This document shows, piece by piece, positions 58,174 to 64,000 of a stretch of 64,000 nt of DNA. Position numbers and translations under genes: made by a program. Location: the NCBI GenBank assembly GCA_021014325.1, contig CM037460.1, positions 22,830,544 to 22,894,543 on the forward strand, written 5' to 3'. The notes beneath the pieces were generated by a model. The model ran no database searches. It saw nothing but the letters and a program-made list of their open reading frames with translations, and was not told the origin of the DNA. This DNA is from Plazaster borealis (lineage: Eukaryota; Echinodermata; Asteroidea; Forcipulatida; Labidiasteridae). Every line of letters begins with the position of its first letter. Position 1 is the first letter of the stretch.

Positions 58174-61100
58174 TTAATGGACTATGGTGATCTCGTCATT
58201 GCGTAGCTTGCGGCTGACAAGGCGGGGGGCCAGGCGACAGAACAAGGCGGTAAGCATGATGATGACTGTACACAAAAACCCAGCAAAGGCCACAAGACTC
58301 CACGTCAGTATGCTGTGAACATCAGTGTATTCTTGCAAGTCGTGTTGAACCATTTGATCGCCCCTTTCTGTCATTTCATGAAGAACAAAAAAAAAAGAGC
58401 ACAAGTTTGTCATTTCAAAGATATGAACTCCTACACATTGCATGGTTTTGCCTGCCATTTGTTTCCCATAATAGTCTGTGCAAGTCTCACGCATATTCAA
58501 ACTTCTGGGACCAAGTTGGTCCCAAACCATTGAGTTTTTCGTGTGCGCAATTCTGTTTCTTCAAATACTTTAGTTTAACATAGTTATGGCTTTAAAAATT
58601 ATATCGTATTGTTGGGAAAGTAAAATTTTGCCATGCATTTATGAAAGTCAAATAAATTTAACAAATCAACAAAGAAAACCCAAGAATAAGACTTGACCTC
58701 CGTTTCCAGTTACTTGTAAACAATTAAGAATTTTGCCCAACTGATGTTCATGAGATCATTAAACTTATGTAAAGTTAGCACAAATTCGGGTGTGATTGGC
58801 AAATGGGGTTTCTAAAAAATAAGCATCCTCATCCAAAGTTGTAATGAGACAAGGGGGTCATGTCACCTGCACCACCACTAATCGCATCTATCTAATATCT
58901 TGCAAAGTTTGTGGTGTTCAATATACAGGTGAAACAAGAACTACACTCAAGAGGCGTTTCTACGGCCACAGTCAACACAGTCAACACTCAAAAGCTGGAT
59001 ACACCTGTAGGACAACACTTCAATCTTCCTAATCACTCCATTTCTGACATGATTTTATAGGGCACTTAGGCACTAGGTAACCACAGAGAGACTGTTCGTC
59101 TGAGTAGAGAGATACTGTGGATAAGGCGCCTCCAGAACGTTCAACCCCATGGTCTGAACATCCAAGAAGGAAATGACTAATAACTTTTTGTCTTTGCCTT
59201 CTCCTTTTCCCCACAGATATACCTTTTTTAGCCTGCCTCATTCACTAATCAATTACTTTTTCTCCCTCATCTCATGCAGCATGGGTTTTGTTACATTCCT
59301 TGCATGATTAGTCGATGAACCACTCAGCTGCGTAGAAAAATTAGAATGCTTGACGCGGCTCAAAGCCCAAACCAAATTTGCCCGTAAAGATGGCATCTAT
59401 CAGGAACTATCTACTAGGGATACAAAGTGTTGTGGCACAATCTGCACTTAAAGGGGCACGTCGCCTTCGGATTGGGCGCTTTGGTCAATAAAAGTGTTTG
59501 TTTTGAAATGAATATGGTTGGAAAGATATCTTAAAAGTAGAATATAACGATTCACACAAATAACCCTCGACATTGTGTGTTTTTTGTGTAATTTCATGAC
59601 AGAGCATGGTCTGCTATTTTACGGTAGAACCAACTTTTTTATTCCCAAAAAATGGCGGACCATATGTTCCATTGGTTGTTTTCAAGAAGTAAATTTACAA
59701 TTCACTAATTACAAAACACTGAAGGTGTTTTTGTGCATAAACAACTCTTGAAAAGGATAAGGAGCAGTTCCAAACAGCAACAGTTTGAGAGATTCAAAGG
59801 CATTTTGCCCCCTTACAGCTTGAAATATCTGAACCAGAGCCAGCAAGCCTTGAGTTTAGTTTAGTAACATAGTATGACGGAAGGCAACCAAAGTCAAGCT
59901 ACAATGGGAGACTTTGGAACGCTAGGTAGCAGCAGACTTACCAGGTAAATTTCTATTGTTTACATAGTTCTGAGCATGCGCACATTGCCAAGAACAATGG
60001 ATCAGCCTAGCTACCATGGGCAGCACGCCGTATCGATACCTCTCGTCACTAGCCCCTGGTAGGGATGTACTGAATATCAACGCTGATTGGCTCCCAAAAG
60101 TCACTACTTTGCGTGCTTGTATGGCGCTTATAGGATGCTTAGTATATGTGTGAAAATACAAGTAATTTGACGCAAATCCATTTCAAATGAATCTTGTTTT
60201 TACACAGTCTCCCTAAACTGCATACAGTAAGACATATCACAAGATCAAAGAATAATGAGAGGGGACCAGTTGCTCTTTGACTTGATGCCTCTTTTGCGGG
60301 CAACCAACTGAGCGGGCGCGTAGAGTGGATCGGCCACAGGCCTAATTAAAATGTGCTAGATTCTAGCACATTTTAATTCATCAATTCCAGGGGTTATGAG
60401 CGAGCAAGGCATGCTGGGCGCCGCGAGACCAATCACCCCTGGGATAGAGTGAGTTGACAATGGATATACCTGGTAAGTCTGCTGCCACCTAGTGTCCCAG
60501 AAGTCCCCCATTAGAGGGAAAACTCTTACCTAAACAGTGCATTCCCTTCCATCCCGGCTGGCAGATGCATTCAAAGCCAATCTCATTGGTGAAGTGACGG
60601 TGACAAGTGCCGTTGTTGCCACATGGGTTGGGTTCACAGACACTGACAGCTAATACAGAAAATTATCAAGTGAGAATTGTTAATCAAATATGGTACAACA
60701 TTGTTGGGTTTTATTTATCTGGAGTTTGAAACGCACATTGGTTGAGGTGCTAACAAACTTATAATTCAGCCAACCATGCCAGAAACACTGGGGCGAACCC
60801 CTTCTCTTAACAATTCTTGGCTTGCAAAGTATTAGACTCAAGCATTATTCAAACTTCCGGGACCAAGTTGGTCCCAAGCGTATTGAGGTTTTTTTTGTAT
60901 GTGATTCTGTTTCTTCAAATACTTTAGTTTAATGTAGTTTGTAGCTGTACAAATTATATCATATTGTTGGGAAAGTAAAATTTAGTCATGAAATATATGA
61001 AAGTAAAATATATTTAATAAATTAACAAAGAAAATGCAAGAATTAGACTTGACCTCCGTTCCCAGTAACTTGTAAACAATTAAGAATTTTGCCCAAACCA

Positions 61101-63204
61101 CGCCATGGTACAGTATGCTGGAATCTCGGATTACTCAGACTTTCCTCCCATTGAGCCAAACACAATGATAGCAATGGTGGCAGCCTGTCCATTCTTGTTA
61201 TCCTCATTCGTATAACAAAAGGACAAAGGTCTGGAATCAGGGTATACACAATAACCACTGGAAAAAGGGAGATTTCCAGCATGAATTCCAGTACCCTCTG
61301 TCCCTCTTCGTATGATGGGGGAAATGAAGAATAGCATGATGGTAGGTGCATGCCTGTGCACACTACACAATGGATTGAATAAACACATCAGCCGGTCAAC
61401 TGATCAAAAAAAGAAGAAAAAAAAGGACGCTCCAAATTTGTTCCGGGCATTTATAAACACCCAACATGAGCCAGTTTGGAAACGCTTGGCGTGTATTCAT
61501 GTCATCCGTCATGAAGTGGTTGAAGAGAAAGTTTTTCATGTCTTCAGGCCAATGATAACAGCAATTGATTAAAGGGTTCCATGGTGTCATTATCAGAAAG
61601 ATTTAAAATAAAACCTTACCGTCACCACAGAGTATACCATCGTATCCATGTGGGCAGTCACAGTAGAAACTATCGGGGTCTGACGAACTCTTCTTGCATA
61701 CACCGCCGTTATCACAAGGGCAGTATTCAACATCTGCTTTAAAAATGAGGAGGAAGGTGAGGTGAGAAATCCTGGCAATAAGTATTAAGATATCTAATGG
61801 ATAACTCTACATATATTTATTGAAAGTTTGTTATTCAAATGTTTTTGAAAAAGACACATCGTTTGCAAACTGAAAATAGACCACACAAGTATTGTGCAGA
61901 TTCAAATCATTTTGGGAAGTAAACATCAATTTATAATGCAAACAAAAATTATAAAAGTTAGGTAAGAAACAAAGGAACATAAGACAAATTGTAATCAGTA
62001 TCAGTAATAATTCTACATGAACAGAGATTTGGACTATATACATTTAAATTTTTATTTATAGTTTAACTTTTTAAACTCTTATTTTTACAGCCCACTGGCT
62101 GAATTACAATACAGGTTTAAAGGTATCGTACACGTTTGGTAATGACTCAAAACAAATATTAGCATAAAAACTTACTTGGTAACAAGCAACGGAGAGCTGT
62201 TGATAGTATAAAACATTGTAGGAAACGACTCCCTCTGAAGTAACGTAGTTTTTGAGAAAGAGGTAATTTCTCACTGAAATAATAAAAACTTCTTGCAAGA
62301 AGTTGTTATTATTCCATCTGAAAGCACACAAATTTGTACAACAAGGGTGTTTTTTCTTTCATCATTTTCTTGCAACTTCGATGACCAATTGAGCCCAACT
62401 TTTCACAGGCTTGTTATTTTATGCATATGTTGGGATACACCAAGTGAGAACATTGGTCTTTGACAATTTCCAAACGTGTACGATGCCTTTAACAAACATT
62501 ACTAGTTATAAAAATCTTCAAATTAAAAAAAAATATATAAAAATTAATTAATTACCAAAAAAATATCAACATTTCAAAATTCAATCTCCTGCAAAACAAA
62601 GTACATTCATGTACGAGGAAAAGATAAGATGAACAAGATAAATACAATCTGTTGGATAAAACAACAACAATCTCAACTAAAAGACAAACAGATAATTAAA
62701 ACACAGCTGGCACCAATTAAAAGAATGATGGGGCCAAGTTGTGAGAGTCGTTAACATGTCGGTCTTTCAATTCAGTTCAATTCAAAACTCGCATTTATTT
62801 CCATATTTCATGAACATTTCTAAACAATACCTAACGAAAATAAAACGAATTTAAGAAGTGACCATGAATCCAGTTATACAAGACAAAAACCGAAATAAGT
62901 ATGGAGGCATCTTCTAGAAGCCGGGATGCCTGATGGACAGACAAACAGAACGTAAACAGAAACAAGAACTTAGGGACAAACAGGTTGAACAGACATAAAT
63001 GAATAAAGATAAATTAAGTATGATAATGTAAAAAAAGAACATTTGCGGACTAACCATAGTGATAATAAACTACGTCAGATACTTCAGACATAAAAGTCAA
63101 ATGCATTGTCTAAAAGATGTTATCTGTGTTATTGTAAATCAAAAATTGTTTACCTTCAACATCATCTGTGCCAGTGTCTCTCTTTCTTCGTCCAGCTTGG
63201 GGAT
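58174..63204 (-). CDS. Type I membrane protein with furin-like site and two EGF modules, last 4 coding exons (5' end outside window)
   Basis: Exons in transcript order: 63204-63154, 61733-61620, 60649-60530, 58367-58174 (TAA). All introns are phase 1, as is usual for shuffled EGF exons. The exon at 63154 encodes PQAGRRKRDTGTDDVE, with an RRKR furin-type site. Exon 61620 is one EGF (CPCDNGGVC ... YCDCPHGYDGILC) and exon 60530 a second (CEPNPCGNNGTC ... ECICQPGWKGMHC); each has six cysteines. The last exon gives a juxtamembrane stretch, one hydrophobic span (ILTWSLVAFAGFLCTVIIML) and a basic tail ending RNDEITIVH. I do not recognise an orthologue. A shed ligand or an adhesion receptor is possible but unproven. 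Confidence 0.82.
58838..59180 (+). mobile_element. Penelope-like element, decayed GIY-YIG endonuclease end
   Basis: Three frames together give the C-terminal part of a Penelope-type retroelement: IYLISCKVCGVQYTGETRTT and LKRRFYGH, then DTPVGQHFNLPNHSISDM, then REILWIRRLQNVQPHGLN followed by stop. The IYLI..YTGET block corresponds to the GIY-YIG core, and the VGQHFN block is typical of these elements. Frameshifts and stops show it is dead. It lies in the last intron of the EGF gene, adjoining a truncated family 10 repeat. Confidence 0.82.
60826..61096. repeat. Truncated copy of the family 10 element
   Basis: CAAACTTCCGGGACCAAGTT, TTCAAATACTTTAGTTTAAT and AGACTTGACCTCCGTTCCCA align with 58490-58740 and 42835-43060. 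The inverted end is missing. Confidence 0.65.
62117..62492. mobile_element. TTAA MITE, family 1
   Basis: TTAAAGGTATCGTACACG to CGTGTACGATGCCTTTAA; well matched ends, TTAA at 62117-62120 and 62489-62492. It lies in the first visible intron of the EGF gene. Confidence 0.85.
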
Positions 63205-63255
63205 CTAAATATTCAAAAATTTAAACAGGTAAGTTTTTTAGGACGAGTCGACTAG

Positions 63256-63600
63256 TGCATTAAACTTGAGCTCTGTTGCAGAGTGAACGGAGTGTGGGTT
63301 CGAATCCCACTCATGACACTTGTGTCTTGGAGCAAGACACTTTACTTCTCATTACCCGGGGGGGGGGGGGGGGGGTAAATGGATACCAGTGAGGGTAGAG
63401 ATTGTTGATGTGAATGATTAGCAACCCGTGTGGCTGCCGGTGCTGTGTACTCCCAAGGAGTCAAGATGATTTCAGAAAAGCTTAGGGCCCATTGAACAAG
63501 GGTGGTAATATTGTATGCACATTGTAGGGTCTACCTGGTTTGAAAAGCGCATAATAAACCCACATTATCATTATTATTTTTCAGTACGATTAAATTGGGT
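63256..63600 (+). mobile_element. Fragment of a tRNA-like SINE with a poly-G tract
   Basis: AGTGTGGGTTCGAATCCCAC followed by GACACTTGTGTCTTGGAGCA, then 17 or so consecutive G at about 63358-63376, and a tail with AAAGCGCATAATAAACCCAC and ATTATTATTTT. Confidence 0.55.
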
Positions 63601-63654
63601 AAGTTAGTAACAAAGAAGTTTAATTTGCAATGTTCCTCAGTCTTTTAATTTTTT

Positions 63655-64000
63655 CTCAAAATAAACCCCCCAAAACACAATCAAATACCAAATATCAAGT
63701 ACTAAACCACAAGGGAAACTGACTGGATAAATTTTAAATAATTTTGGGTTGAACAAGAGCAGGATTTGAACCTTCAACCTCCGGATTACACGCCGGCAAA
63801 CCAACTGAGCTATCTAGCCCTTAAGGTGATCCCTCCCTGGCTATCTGGCAGTTACAGGTTGAATGGCTTCAAACTGGCACCCCCAAAGATATTGACAAAA
63901 TAGGGAGACCGCCAACATTAGGGCTAGCTAGCTCAGTTGTTAAGGCGCCGGCCTGTTAATCTGGAGGTCGCAGGTTCAAATCCCATTCTAATCAATTCTT
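63655..64000. mobile_element. Two family A SINEs in opposite orientation at the window edge
   Basis: 63655-63825 is antisense (GGGTTGAACAAGAGCAGGAT, CCAACTGAGCTATCTAGCCC). 63826-64000 is sense (GACAAAATAGGGAGACCGCC, GCTAGCTAGCTCAGTTG, GGTTCAAATCCC). The second is cut off by the window end. Confidence 0.7.

Noticed and set aside
61043..61388. Overlapping minus-strand frames of 85-106 codons between EGF exons
   Set aside because: No recognisable domain, no convincing splice borders in phase 1 to join the EGF exons, and partly made of a truncated repeat.
1..64000. A novel multi-gene cassette or defence-like system
   Set aside because: The four genes are unrelated, intron-containing eukaryotic genes with their own promoters. 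The unusual content is mobile DNA and gene order, not a new gene system.

Overview
This is an intron-rich, AT-rich animal nuclear contig crowded with short repeats: GT..AG introns, very short exons, tRNA-derived SINEs, many miniature DNA transposons, and Penelope and LINE scraps. The protein content and the type of SINE and MITE landscape suggest a marine invertebrate deuterostome, most likely an echinoderm and perhaps a sea star. The species call is inference from memory; nothing in the window proves it.

Four protein genes can be spliced by hand with consistent intron phases. (1) 752-11519, plus strand: the last 11 coding exons of an RNF212/RNF212B-type meiotic SUMO/ubiquitin ligase; its RING end lies left of the window. 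(2) 14296-41397, minus strand: a complete TBC1D31 (WDR67) in 23 coding exons, about 1,068 residues, with WD40 repeats, a TBC domain and a long coiled coil. (3) 46354-51656, plus strand: a complete Derlin-1 (DERL1) in 7 exons, 257 residues, including a 27-nt microexon. (4) 58174-63204, minus strand: the last four coding exons of an unidentified type I membrane protein with a furin-like site, two EGF modules, one membrane span and a short tail; its 5' end lies right of the window.

TBC1D31 and DERL1 sit head to head across about 5 kb. As I recall, the same divergent pairing exists in the human genome (8q24.13), so this looks like very old conserved microsynteny. RNF212B and TBC1D31 are tail to tail, with candidate poly(A) signals of both genes near 13.02-13.09 kb. 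The four genes do not form an operon or an obvious pathway: one acts in meiotic crossover control, one at centrosomes/centriolar satellites, one in ER-associated degradation, and one is at the cell surface.

Most of the remaining sequence is mobile DNA. At least five MITE families are bounded by TTAA, one of them with piggyBac-like CCC ends. Several are nested inside another repeat, leaving recognisable empty sites, and four are stacked end to end with shared TTAA junctions in the DERL1/TBC1D31 intergenic region. Other notable items are a 504-bp element with subrepeat-built inverted ends and a perfect 9-bp target duplication, a 558-bp direct duplication that looks identical, a 177-bp tandem duplication across a TBC1D31 splice acceptor, a SINE whose tail supplies a TBC1D31 splice donor, and a 1.1-kb 16-bp minisatellite. 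I found no prokaryotic-type system, CRISPR array, rRNA or convincing functional tRNA.
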